Origin: Cloeon dipterum | Lineage: Eukaryota; Arthropoda; Insecta; Ephemeroptera; Baetidae | Assembly (NCBI RefSeq): GCF_949628265.1 | Contig: NC_088786.1 | Coordinates: 42,801,681-42,865,680, forward strand | Length of the DNA: 64,000 bases | Direction: 5' to 3' | Part shown: piece after piece, positions 22,994 through 33,529 of the stretch | Position numbering within the stretch: the stretch's first letter is position 1 | Layout of the letters: each line of letters opens with the position of its first letter | Translations under genes and position numbers: made by a program | The notes under the pieces: generated by a model | Database searches by the model: none | What the model saw: only the letters and a program-made list of their open reading frames with translations | Told to the model about the DNA's origin: nothing

Positions 22994-25900
22994 CGGGGAG
23001 GTGCCGAATGGTGATTCCTGCAGTCAAAATCTCGATCCGGCCAACAGGAGAATTGAGAAAAATATAAAACAAAAGTTGGCTTTTTTGTAGGATTTTTGGG
23101 GGAGTTGCAAGTGCCGGAGGTAACCGCGGAGGCGGCAATGGTTCCAGATTTACGCAGAATTTAATGGCGATTCTAGCCAACATTGATTTCGTCCTGTACG
23201 ACCCATTAGAGCAGAGCTACGATTTTTTAAATGCAGAAAAATGCGATTTAAATATTTAATTATTAATTTAATGGGCCCAGCGATGCGCCTGCACTTACAT
23301 TCATTGCTAATTAGAATTTTTCGCGTAAAAAGTGCTCCGATAATCAGGGTAAAAGGGTAAAAAAGTTAATAAAGTCGAAACTCCCTTAAGAATAACACAC
23401 ACGGCTTCGTTTTGACCGTGCGCGAGGGCCCTAGCGGCCTTGAAACTCGAGATTCGGTTAGCGTTCGCCGAGACAACACGCTAACGGAGTGCGGAAATCT
23501 CAGCAGAGGAAAAGAGCTAATTACGACAAACTGACGAAATTCTGAAGTACAAATTTTGTGAGTGCACGGCCCGCATTCAGCGCTTGGTAATTTTGATTGC
23601 CTCGAACAGCGACCGCGAGCTGTTTCGTGCGAGACGGCGTCCCTTTCATGCCGTGCACTTGACCCTCTGACACAATTCTACGCTTCAATTTGGACAAAAA
23701 AAAATTAATTAATCAACAAATTGATGGTTTTAATGGCGAGATTTGATTTTGCCGCGGATTTAGGAGCATCATTCGAAAACCAAATGACCAGCATGGACGG
23801 TTCCGCGCCGATGAATCCTTTGTCCAACCACATTTTTTTATTTATAATTAAAAAGTTTGTTAGTTAATTTAATAGGGAAACTATTGCGATGGGCCAAGGT
23901 CGAAAATCTCTTGGCTCTGCATTCGCCAAGGGTTTTAAATAATAAAATTAATTATTTATCCAAGCATTTAGTCATGAGATAATTAATAAAGGTGTGGAAT
24001 GCTAGGAAAACATTATTGAAAACTATAATATTTAAGAAAATGTCGAAAACTCTTCCAACTTTTTGTCCTAATTAATTATTCAGACAACATAAACTATCGA
24101 TTTCTTTTGCGTGTGAAGATTTTGACGCAGAGGAACACGCTGAAGATGTGAATGTGACGAGCGATCGCTGAAAAAACCACATCCCGAGATTAAATAGACC
24201 GCGAAAATCTTTATTTTATTCTACTGTAAGAGCCAGTGACAAAAAGCAGCGAAATTATGCGTGTGTGACACGCACGCTATCGCAGCTTGTGCGGCGGCGG
24301 CCATGCCAGTTTTTCCTCCACCTCCTCTCACAATTTTTGAGAAGCGTTTTTCTATTATGTAGTCCATCTGACAAGTAAGTTTTATGATTAAAAAAATTTA
24401 AAAGAAGCAAAAAATTGTATTTAAAAATATTGAGACACTTTTTCCAGCGTGAAAATGAAAAATATTTTTTATGATTTGATTGTTTTTAAATTTCAAAGTT
24501 GAAACTAGGCGAAATTTCAAAATCCGATGTTTGCTCGCTGTTTTTCACCCTGAAACAAAAACACTGTGAAATTATTCTCTCCCTCAACAGCCAAGAAAAA
24601 GCGGGTCTTTAGTAGTCGCAGTTGTGCGTGTGCGATGCGAGTCGTTCAAATTTTGATAAGGCTGTGTCGCTGTTAGATTCACGATTCACACACTCGCTCG
24701 CGGCGGCGGGCTCAATTTTTCGATCAAAAAAGGTGCAACACCAGGGCAAAAATGATCTAAAATCTTTAATTGGTTCCTGAATTATCATTATTTAATTCGT
24801 TATCATCCCCCCGCCCATATCCAGGTTTTTTTTGCAATTCGCGAAAATGCGCCACTGGAAAAATTTCACGCTAAAAAGTCAGCAATTTTGGAAAATCACG
24901 ATGAGAGCTAAAATTTTAATAAACAAGCTGTTAATTTAAAAGAAGTGAGGGAGGAAGACGAAAATTTATAATCTCTTGCGTGAAATTTGTAAAAATGGCA
25001 TCCAAAATTATCGGATTTCCTGCAGACGCGAGCATTTTATCTTCGGCCGCTTTTGATGTATCATAAATGTGATCGTGCAAGATCTGACACCACTGCAAAG
25101 CGCAAAATTGCTCATATTGAAGTTAAATATTTAATAAGGCATTTAACAAGCGGTTGGCGCGGCGCGCGCGCCAACGGCTGCCCGCGCGGTCCTTCAGGCG
25201 CCTTCCGCCCTGCGGGAAACTGACCTGACCGTCGATAAAATCGCGCAACACGCGTTGAGCCCTGAGCTCAGGTGGTGTGACCTGACGAAATCGTTGAAGG
25301 GCAGCATCCACTAATTTTTTCGCTCGAAATCGCTGAAAATGCGTCAAAAACCGGCCTGGGTGCGGTTTTAAGGTCGGGGTACCCTGAAAAAGGTCGTCAC
25401 GGTATGCCAGGTCGAAGCCCCATCAAAGACCTGTCCGACGAGGGATCTTGGTTGAAGATCGGATTAGCGGCCGAATTTAAACAAAAATAAAACCATTTTC
25501 AAACCTCCGCGAGCGCAAAACAAAACAAAAAAAACGCAAAAAATTAATTTTAGCAAAGCCTCAAAGATGAAACTCGAAATTTGGGTTTCTTTTAACTCCC
25601 CCGATGTGATTCAGTGGTTAAAAGAGAAAGAAATTGGCCAGGAGTGCTCGTTTACGCTGCTCGTTGATGTTGAGAGTGGAAAAGCAAATTTTTGGAAAAA
25701 AATCGCCATAATTCGTCTTTGAGCCAGATAATTTTCAAACTCGGTTTCGCATTATTTTTCGTCAATTAAAAGAGGATATTGCACTAATCTTGGCAGAATT
25801 AAAATTAAAACTCAAATTTTCCCTAAGTAAATTATTTTCCATGTTATCCTCTTTTTTAAAAGTCTCTCTCCCTTAAGCCCTGAGGTGGTCGCACGTGTAA

Positions 25901-26929
25901 AAATTTTGTCAGGAAAGCCTTAAAATAGACCAAATTAATTTTTGGACTTTGAAATTAATCTCGAAATCTCTTTAATCTAATGTTAGAGTGGAGGGATGGT
26001 TATTCTCAAGGCGAGTTTCGATTTTTATCCAATTTTTTAGCCTTTCACCCCGACTATCTGCGGCGCTAATACCGTGCAAAGGCAGCACATTGTGTGTGTG
26101 TGTGCACTTTTGAATGAGAGCGAGCGGTGTGCCGGCGGGCCCGTACGGGCGCCGCAAAAAAACTTAATGCGTACAAACCGCGTTTTCTCGCCTTAAAAAA
26201 GTAATAACGCTGCGCTGCTAATATATGGGCCGTATGTAGGGTAGAAAACCAAAACCTTCTCAGACTCGGTAGGAAATTCAGCGTCTTTTATTCACAAATT
26301 CTACCCCCGTGAACCCCCGCAGCTCCCGAATTTCGCACAAGAAGACCAATTTTCTTAATTCACCTACGGGCTGGATCGAGTATTTGACTTCAAGACACTT
26401 TATTTCGCACCGAGAGGCGTCCATTGACCGGATTTCAAGCTAAAATTGGCGGATTTGGTGAATATTTAATCCGGGAAGATAGGGAAGTGGTTTAATCACC
26501 CCTTGCAGGGTCACACGAAAAAACCGATCCACGTTTAAAACAAAATAAGTTATTTCACGCATGTGCGGCACACAAATTGCTGTGCAATTTTCCGCCTATG
26601 TTGAAAAGAAACCGCACGTGCCGAAGAAGAATTGTGTGCTGCTATCTGACACGAGGTCATTGCTTTCCCATATTTCTATTTTATTTCTCTCTTCATGGAA
26701 GCGATAAAAAAGTTTTTATCGTTTCCACTCTACGGAAAAAGAGGACAACTAATGGCCTGGTGAAATAGCACTTCAATTTATCAAGACGGAAACAGGCCGT
26801 GATAAAATATTATTTCTTGTGGAATGACGTTTGTAGGTTTATCAATGCAGAAAAGAGAAAATTTCCAACGCGGACGAACGTGATTCGTCGAAATTTTCTT
26901 GCTATCTATTCAGTGCCTTCTTCTGTGAA
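22994..26929. other. Repeat-rich stretch with no supported gene
   Basis: Contains one copy of the GACCGCGAGCTG repeat near 23,610, a GC-rich block at 25,135-25,460 that is repeated at 37,320-37,640 and in inverted form elsewhere, and short GT runs near 26,093. From about 26,560 the sequence is shared with 52,565-52,700. Open frames here are short and not supported by splice signals or recognisable domains. Confidence 0.5.
23600..23680 (+). repeat. GACCGCGAGCTGTTT interspersed unit
   Basis: The unit (ACAGCGACCGCGAGCTGTTT, then about 25 bp, then GCACTTGACCCTCTGACAC) recurs at about 32,812, 36,630, 40,425, 45,285, 49,345 and 63,565, all on the plus strand. Downstream sequence is also partly shared (ACCACATTTTT, GTTTTAAATAA). 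Confidence 0.65.
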
Positions 26930-26937
26930 TATAAAAA
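26930..26937 (+). promoter_or_regulatory. TATA box of secreted-protein gene A
   Basis: TATAAAAAGGG lies 50 bp upstream of the start codon at 26,980. The surrounding 70 bp (GCTATCTATTCAGTGCCTT and on to the ATG) is conserved in paralogue B, as expected for a shared core promoter. Confidence 0.7.
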
Positions 26938-26979
26938 GGGCAGAAAAGCGTTGAGTGGCACAATACTGTCATTGGCACG

Positions 26980-28387
26980 ATGCCTTCGACGAATTGTAAG
27001 GTGCTTCTGCTTTGTCAGCTGCTCGTCTCAGGTATGCGACTTTTATACTTTCTCAGGGTTGAAATCGTTCTTTTTTCCCTATTTATTCTCTCAGCATTGA
27101 GAACGAACCACAAATTTTCTTACTCTTTCGTCCTAGATGTTTAAGGTGACGAGAAAATTGCTAGTGAACAACTATGTTTGATATAATATTACGATCGATC
27201 AATAATACTGGTACCGATGTAATCGATCTATTATAATCGGGCACCCAAGGGGAGAGTGCACAACACAATCAGGGAAATAAGCACCCCTCACGGAGGGGAG
27301 TGCTCTCTCTCTCTCTCTCTCCTTCTGATCACCTGCTCCCTCCTCTCTCCCCTTTGGGCGCCCAACAATAATTACTTGGATTACTTCAGTACCAGTATTG
27401 TCGTCAGATAAATCGCCGACACTGCTGAAAGGCGCTTGATATTTTTAAAATCCTTACCCCTAGCGAATCGATTGATTATCTATTGTTTCATAGTTGGCTG
27501 GGGCCAGTCGATTGTTGACGTCAGCCCCTCAGAGTTTCCCTACGTCGTGAGTGTGCTCAATTAAATTCTCCGTCATATATGAGCTCACAAGCTTTAATTT
27601 CAGGTGAAGGTATCAACTCTAGGATCGACCTACCCTTATACCGAAGCAGCAGCAGTCATAAGCAACAAATACGTCCTAGGCTCAATAATCGTAGCCTCAA
27701 CCCCGTGAATACATACAATTTTAAAATTATTCGCGCGATGCTATTGACAATTTTTCTAGAGCATCAAGCTTGACAGTCACGGATCGATCTGGAGTGGTTC
27801 GGCCTGTAGCCAGGGTTCAATCAATTTTGAGTGGTTTCCTGGGTTTTCTGAAAGTGTGTGAGAAATTTGAAGGGGCGACCATTCCGATGACGGCCTCCAG
27901 CTTCAACGACCTCTCTGCTGATGTCAATTCGACGGGGCTTCTGCTCTTCTACAACGCGTCATCTGTTAGTTTTGTCCTTTGCACGAAACCTCCTTTTTAA
28001 TCGAGATTTTTTCTGAAAGCACGTCTTGAGAAAATTGCCTGCCTCTGCGCAGAAAACTGCAAGCTGCCCTACATCCGCGGGAGGTAAATTTATTTGCATG
28101 TACCAGGATCCCACTCCAGGATTTTGCTCGGTGAGTTCTTTCTTGCTGTATGTAATTCTCTACGGCTGAAGACTGAGATTCATTTCCATTATCTGCAGTT
28201 TGTGAGTGATACAGAAGTTGATGCATCGCGAACCTACTTCAATCTGGCGCTAATTTCTTTTGGAACTCAAGTTCAAGGATATTTGGCGACAATAAATTGT
28301 AATTACGCGACTGGCACTATGACCAATCGTTGGTTGTTTTTTAACTACGGCTTCTGGTACCAATCTATCATTAATGCAATTCCCTAG
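26980..28387 (+). CDS. Secreted protein A, possible S1-protease-like pseudoenzyme
   Basis: Six exons with consistent phases: 26980-27031, 27494-27546, 27604-27704, 27760-27964, 28020-28130, 28199-28387; 711 nt, 236 aa. It starts with a signal peptide (MPSTNCKVLLLCQLLVS). The mature N-terminus has an EFPYV motif followed by AAAVISNKYVLGS, which resembles the FPYxVxL...ISxxxVLTAAHC part of trypsin-like S1 proteases, and the last exon ends like an S1 C-terminal helix. No TAAHC histidine, DIAL aspartate or GDSGG serine motif is visible, so if it is an S1 fold it is inactive. The fold assignment is tentative. AATAAA follows at 28,433. A MITE enlarges intron 1. Paralogue: 42,801-43,960. Confidence 0.8.
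27200..27401. mobile_element. Small palindromic element in intron 1 of gene A
   Basis: Ends are imperfect inverted repeats of about 55 bp, starting AATACTGGTAC and including GGGC(A/G)CCCAA(G/A)GGGGAGAG. The middle has a CT run and an inner CCCCTC/GAGGGG pair. The corresponding intron of paralogue B (42,844-43,063) lacks it and is about 240 bp shorter. Confidence 0.65.
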
Positions 28388-28654
28388 GTTGACATTAAAT
28401 AATTTCTTTTGAAACTCTGTGGAATTTGATGCAATAAAGAAATCAACCCTCAACCTTGTATAAGACTCGTCTTTCATTACAAGTACAACATATTTACAAA
28501 TTCCTCTCTTAGTTGATTTTTTCGGCGAATGTGAGATTCTGTCAGCGAGGATTAAATCGAAAAATCTGAATATATGAAAAGAGAGCGAGCGAGTCGTTGG
28601 TGCAATTGGACAACGCGCATCTCCGAGATAGGAAATTTGATTTTGACGCTGCGT

Positions 28655-28980
28655 AAACTAAAGCGACGAGAGACAGAGGCTGAGGCTGAAGTGCGACTGC
28701 ACCCTGAGGGCAGCTACCTCGTCAGGCACAGCGACCAACCGCGATTAAGGCAATTATTTAATCATTAAACACCGGCCTCCATTATTCGGGCGAGTTGCTG
28801 GCCAAAATAAGCGTCTTCTGGTCCGGCGGAGACCCCAACGACGGCGAAAAGGGCAAAACGTGTGCGTCCACGTCGAGAAGCAGGCCAACGAGAAGCTGCG
28901 GGACTGCAGCTGAGGCTCCGACACCCACCGCTTCATTTGCCAACTGCCCCTGTTTGTTTGGTGTTAAAATAAATGTTTTA
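28655..28980 (+). pseudogene. SH2-exon / CTLD-exon chimeric fragment, copy 1
   Basis: The stretch reading GCTGAGGCTGAAGTGCGACT to about 28,745 is the start of an SH2 domain (RLHPEGSYLVRHSDQP). After about 30 bp of AT-rich sequence it changes to the end of a CTLD terminal exon (ELLAK, WSGGDPNDGEKGK, RFICQLP). The same junction occurs at 35,538 and 52,034. This copy lacks the first SH2 residues and is not part of an open gene. Confidence 0.65.
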
Positions 28981-29054
28981 TTTGTTTAAATAATGAATGA
29001 ATGAATGAATTTATTATTAAACGCATATATGCGTGCGACACTAATCCTATACAA

Positions 29055-31856
29055 TCAATTCTTACAAGTCTTCGCTGCTGTTCTTAAACTAATTCTTTTT
29101 ACTACACATTTCAAAATATGGTATTTTTCACACTGTTCTCCACAAAATCTACATTTACAAATCTCCTGAGGTTCATAATGGTACATCTGAGTTGCACAGA
29201 ACAAATAGTGATATCCATGGCATGCAAATCGAGTAAATACATGTCTATCTTCAAAATTCGGCACCCTCCAATTCCCATTCATCATTGTTTGAGTTTCATA
29301 AAATGCATCACAAATCAAGCGTCTATTCATAATCTTTATGTTAACAAACTTCTTATAATTATCAGTTTCAGGGAGATCATATTTCATTTTAAGATCTGTA
29401 GCAAAAAGGTTTAAGTCTTTGGTCACCAGTTCATAGACGTATCGCGATCTATTGTATTTAGAGATCCCCAGCACTTTCTTTAGATATCGGGTTTTGACTC
29501 GCTCTAATGTTTCAAAATCATGAATAGTAAGATAAGGCCAAATAACTTCTATGCCATAAGAGGCAGTAGGAGAAACTTTTAGGTCAAAGAGTTTAACTGC
29601 CGTTTCAATGGAAAGTTTATGCAAGTTTTTAATACTATACGTTGCCATAAGGGCTGCCCTCGCTCGTTTCTCCACATGCCTACCAAAGGATAATCCTGAT
29701 ACTTGAAACATAACACCCAAATAACAAAATTCAGGGACAAAATCCACATTCACACCTTCTAATACAATTTTTTCATTCAATGCATAACGACCTCGTCCCT
29801 TATTTCTAAATTTCATTGCCTTACATTTATCTAAGTTCAACTGAAGACTTCTAGTTTGTAAGTATTCCTTTACAGCCACACATGCAACGCACAAATCACT
29901 CAGTGTCTCACTAGTCAGCACAATATCATCCGCAAATAAAATAGCTTTAAGTCCAGGAATATGATTAATTACCTCATTAATATCATTGATTGCAAGATTA
30001 AAAAGAAAAGGAGATAAGCAACCACCCTGACGTACTCCATTGGACTGCACAATTATTTCTGACTCAGTCACACCGTCAGCAATTCTTAAAAAATTTAAAT
30101 CTAAAGAATGAGCTAGATATTTGAGTTCCACTAGTGACATTTTGTTTGACTCAACGATTTTCCTGAAAATTATAATTCTATCCACCGAATCAAAAGCTTT
30201 CTTAACGTCTAAAAACAGCGCAAACAATGGCTTTTTCCTATCATGCACTGTGACATTAATTTCTTCAATGAGCTGCGTAACTGCTTGCATTGTGGACTTC
30301 CCTTTAACAAATCCAAATTGATTTGCCGGAATAATATCAATGAAAATTGAGTATAATCTATTATGCATGATTTTATCAATTAAATTATACAATGTATGGT
30401 TCAAACTAATTCCTCGATACGAATTTAAATCCTCAGAATTGCCTTTTCCTTTGTACAAGATTTTCAACGTTGAAAAACGCCAAGAATTAGGAAATGTACT
30501 ATTCGTAACACACAAATTGATAAAAGAAGTAAGCTCAGGGAGTAAAAATTTTGCTAAGATTTTAAGATTATCATTATTCATCCCATCAGGACCAGAAGCT
30601 TTACCACGTTTCATTTTTTGAAGGGCAAGAATAACTTCTTCCTTCATGATGGAAAAGAACTCTACAGACCCTCGATAATTTTCCAGCAATGCTTCTAAAT
30701 GTAATGAGTCCCCTTGATTGAATTTTTTCGTATTAAAAATTTGGTCATACGCAGATTCCCACTGATCAATTTGAATATTGTTATTACATTGAAACTGATT
30801 TGACAATTTTAATATTTTGTAGCATTTATTATTATTTTCCGCCTCCTTCAGAATATTATTTTCAATTGTGATAAAATAATTCTTTTTACGTTCATTGCAA
30901 AATTTCCTATAATCTCTCTTTAGCTCTGCGTGAACCCTAAGCAATGATTGCAATTGAGGCAAATTCTTAAGTTTAGCATCGTCAATAGCCTTATTTAAAG
31001 CAATTATACACTCACTCATTCTGTAGCAGGCTGAGTTAAACCATGGTTCGCTCACTCTCGACCACTTTAGCTTATTATGTTCTACCTCATTTAATAAATT
31101 AATCATAATTTCATAAAACCCATTAAAGTCCTTTATGTTTAGCGCTTCAGTCAATTTCGTTCTAAACTTTGTTTCAATTTTCTCTTCAAGATATTCACAG
31201 TCAATGCTAAACTTTTTACTCTTAACATTGTTTTTTGCAAAGAAGGTAGTTTCTAATTCGAAACATACTAATCTGTGCTTAGTTTGCCCATTCACCTTTA
31301 AAAGAAAGTTATTACATACTGTCTGATTCCCTTTGAAAACCAAGTCAATCACACTACAGCCATTCCTACACACGTATGTACTCTTAAAGGGTGTTTTGTT
31401 AACAAGTATCAGGTTATTTTCAGCCATAAAATCTAATAGCGCTTCGGCTTTTTTGTTTGAAACATCTAATCGGCAATTGTAATCCCCTGCAAAAATTATG
31501 TTTTGAAAATTATCAATACAGTCTAAAGTAAGCACTAATTGATCAGAAACATCAGAATGGTTTAGCTTCGGTCTTAAATAGCTTGCTACAACAGTAAAAT
31601 ATTGAAAATTTAGAACTAAGAAATTATCCAGGATATGATAATTAACTAAAGTGCCAACTTTTGCATTAAAGAAAATTGAGATACCCCCCATTGGACGTCC
31701 AAATTCATTTTTCGTTCCGAAATTGTGTCTTACATAATATCCAGGAATATTAAACTCGCGCAATAGGAATGTTTCTGCGACAATGATTAGATCAAACTTC
31801 TTGAGTTCTGCACTTGAAACACTATAAGAATTTTTTAGACCTTCGCAATTCCACAT
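29055..31856 (-). CDS. LINE ORF2: endonuclease-reverse transcriptase
   Basis: At least 933 codons with no interruption. The N-terminal third is an APE-type endonuclease (MWNCEGL start, VAET, GDYNCRLD, TKHRLVCFEL). The RT domain has the PDGM and SYRGISL region, an AFDSVDR motif, GVRQGGCLSPFLFNL and the catalytic FADDIVL. The C-terminus has a Cys-rich knuckle (CRFCGEQC...H...C). The frame stays open upstream of the first ATG and overlaps the ORF1 end by several codons. The product copies LINE RNA at the target site (target-primed reverse transcription). Confidence 0.95.
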   Translation of the reverse strand: MWNCEGLKNSYSVSSAELKKFDLIIVAETFLLREFNIPGYYVRHNFGTKNEFGRPMGGISIFFNAKVGTLVNYHILDNFLVLNFQYFTVVASYLRPKLNHSDVSDQLVLTLDCIDNFQNIIFAGDYNCRLDVSNKKAEALLDFMAENNLILVNKTPFKSTYVCRNGCSVIDLVFKGNQTVCNNFLLKVNGQTKHRLVCFELETTFFAKNNVKSKKFSIDCEYLEEKIETKFRTKLTEALNIKDFNGFYEIMINLLNEVEHNKLKWSRVSEPWFNSACYRMSECIIALNKAIDDAKLKNLPQLQSLLRVHAELKRDYRKFCNERKKNYFITIENNILKEAENNNKCYKILKLSNQFQCNNNIQIDQWESAYDQIFNTKKFNQGDSLHLEALLENYRGSVEFFSIMKEEVILALQKMKRGKASGPDGMNNDNLKILAKFLLPELTSFINLCVTNSTFPNSWRFSTLKILYKGKGNSEDLNSYRGISLNHTLYNLIDKIMHNRLYSIFIDIIPANQFGFVKGKSTMQAVTQLIEEINVTVHDRKKPLFALFLDVKKAFDSVDRIIIFRKIVESNKMSLVELKYLAHSLDLNFLRIADGVTESEIIVQSNGVRQGGCLSPFLFNLAINDINEVINHIPGLKAILFADDIVLTSETLSDLCVACVAVKEYLQTRSLQLNLDKCKAMKFRNKGRGRYALNEKIVLEGVNVDFVPEFCYLGVMFQVSGLSFGRHVEKRARAALMATYSIKNLHKLSIETAVKLFDLKVSPTASYGIEVIWPYLTIHDFETLERVKTRYLKKVLGISKYNRSRYVYELVTKDLNLFATDLKMKYDLPETDNYKKFVNIKIMNRRLICDAFYETQTMMNGNWRVPNFEDRHVFTRFACHGYHYLFCATQMYHYEPQEICKCRFCGEQCEKYHILKCVVKRISLRTAAKTCKN

Positions 31857-31903
31857 GACACACTTAATACTATTAGGATTTGTACTTATCGCTAATGGGG
31901 GGT

Positions 31904-32104
31904 TTACTGTTGAAAACGGTCGGGCGCTGTCGTCTTCCTCTTACTCTTCCTACCAGTCTGCTGGGGCTGAGGATCCACACCAGCCTCAAAGTCGTCTTGC
32001 AGATCAGTCTCACCCTCCGGAGCACAGAAGAGGGCACCAGCACCCTTCCACCTTTTAGAGTCATGAAGATTGTAGAAGTGGACTTTAATCTTCGTTTCCT
32101 TCAA
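31904..32104 (-). CDS. C-terminal remnant of LINE ORF1
   Basis: 66 codons read from the extreme 5' end of the truncated element to a stop at 31,904, in a different frame from ORF2. The sequence is basic at its end (RKSKRK). No zinc knuckles or coiled coil are in the part that remains. The ATG used at 32,104 is probably internal to the original ORF1. Confidence 0.5.
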   Translation of the reverse strand: MKETKIKVHFYNLHDSKRWKGAGALFCAPEGETDLQDDFEAGVDPQPQQTGRKSKRKTTAPDRFQQ

Positions 32105-33095
32105 CTCGTTTGTTTAAATAATGTCCAATTATTTTTTCTCTAAACACTTAATTAGTTATTTGCTCTGATAGCAGGCCAAATGCTCAGGTAAAATTAATTA
32201 TCCGCCGATTAGATGAATAAAAAAATTATTCCGTGTCTTGCCGGTTGCGTAGTTGCGACTTTTGCAGGCGCACGGCAGCGGCGTCAAAGTCGAGTGGCTC
32301 TTGGCCGACGCGCGGTAGCTGCAGTCTAGTGCGTTCGAAGGGCCGGCTAATTTTCGGGTAAACGCAGCACCAGGTAATTTATTCTCTCGTCGGGCCGGGT
32401 TTCGGGTTTAGTCTACCGGGTGCGGGTATTTTAAGAACTCGAACCTCATTCTCGTACGCTCTCACAACAAATTCAAATGCATTGCAATTTTATTTTGCAA
32501 ACTTTTGTTCAATCAGAGAGCGAAAAGGGCTGTTGAATTGCATATACTATTGAATTTATCGTTTCGGCCAGGAAGGACTAACACCAAAGTAGAATATAAT
32601 TAGACTAGATAGCAAGTTTTTTATTCAAAATGTTGCCAAATAAGTAAACTTATACCGTGACAATTTTTTACACGCACCGAAAAATACGAGACATAAACTC
32701 TGCAAAGGAAAAAAGTTAATTGATAAACCGACGCAATTGTAATATAAAATTGTTGTGACGGACGGCCTGCTCTCAGCGCTTGAATACTCGCTGTATGTTT
32801 TTCATTGCCACGAACAGCGACCGCGAGCTGTTTGCTGCGCGTTACCTTTTGTGTTTTGAACTTGACCCTACGAGACCAATTTCGTGCTTCCCTTTAAAAA
32901 GTTCATTTCAGTTCCACCTGACCAAAGGCGCAGGTTGCAGAGAGTCAAAGCAGAGCCCAATTTCACTCAGGGAAATTTGTAAAAATTATTATTATTTTTT
33001 TAACGATTCATAACATAATAAATGTTGCACATGGTTCGATTCTGCGCGGTTTTTATATTTAATCCTCACTTCCTCTCGTCTCCTTTGAAAATTAG

Positions 33096-33245
33096 GCCGT
33101 CGACACGCAACTGCCGCACCTATTCCAAGGAAGCAACGTGGTTTTCGCGCCCAAAGTGATCGAATTGAGAGACGTCAGAGCGGCGCGGTTGCGACGCGAG
33201 GGCAGCACCTCCATTGCTTTTTCATACCGGTTAACAATTGGATAA
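33096..33245 (+). CDS. Possible terminal exon of an unrecognised gene (copy A)
   Basis: After an ATTAG acceptor, 150 nt stay open in phase 0 (AVDTQLPHLFQGSN start, AFSYRLTIG end) to a TAA, with GAAATAAA close behind as a possible poly(A) signal. The block is identical in copy B at 49,628-49,777. I do not recognise the protein, and the rest of the gene is not visible upstream. Confidence 0.4.
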   Translation, partial: AVDTQLPHLFQGSNVVFAPKVIELRDVRAARLRREGSTSIAFSYRLTIG

Positions 33246-33529
33246 AATTTCCACGAAATAAACCTCTTTTTACCAAAAACGTCCATTTAAAGCAAATAAA
33301 TGGTATTTTTTATTAAAATTTTAGTTTTTTTCAGTTTTAGAATAAACTTAAATTGGTTATTTGACATTTATATAAACAGGTTTGTTTAACCGACCAACCG
33401 GCACCTGGCACATGGCACCTGGCACCTGATGATGACACAAACGTCAAAAGGTAAACAAGCTGATTGAGCCGGCGGCCGTGTTTTTCTCGCGAATTGCGCA
33501 CATTTGTCACGTTTTTCGCGTTTTGCAGA

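Larger units (their letters stand above)
28996..32108 (-). mobile_element. Non-LTR retrotransposon (LINE), 5'-truncated
   Basis: Flanked by exact 15 bp target duplications TTTGTTTAAATAATG at 28,981-28,995 and 32,109-32,123. The homologous site near 35,846 is empty. The minus-strand 3' end finishes in CATT-type tandem repeats. The element contains an open ORF2 and only the end of ORF1, so it is 5'-truncated. The intact ORF2 and perfect duplications suggest a recent insertion. Clade not determined; endonuclease plus RT plus a terminal CCHC knuckle fits the Jockey/CR1 group. Confidence 0.93.

Noticed and set aside
25123..25347. Open frame of 74 codons, repeated at 37,292-37,495
   Set aside because: It spans a GC-rich palindromic repeat block, is Arg-rich and lacks splice or domain support.
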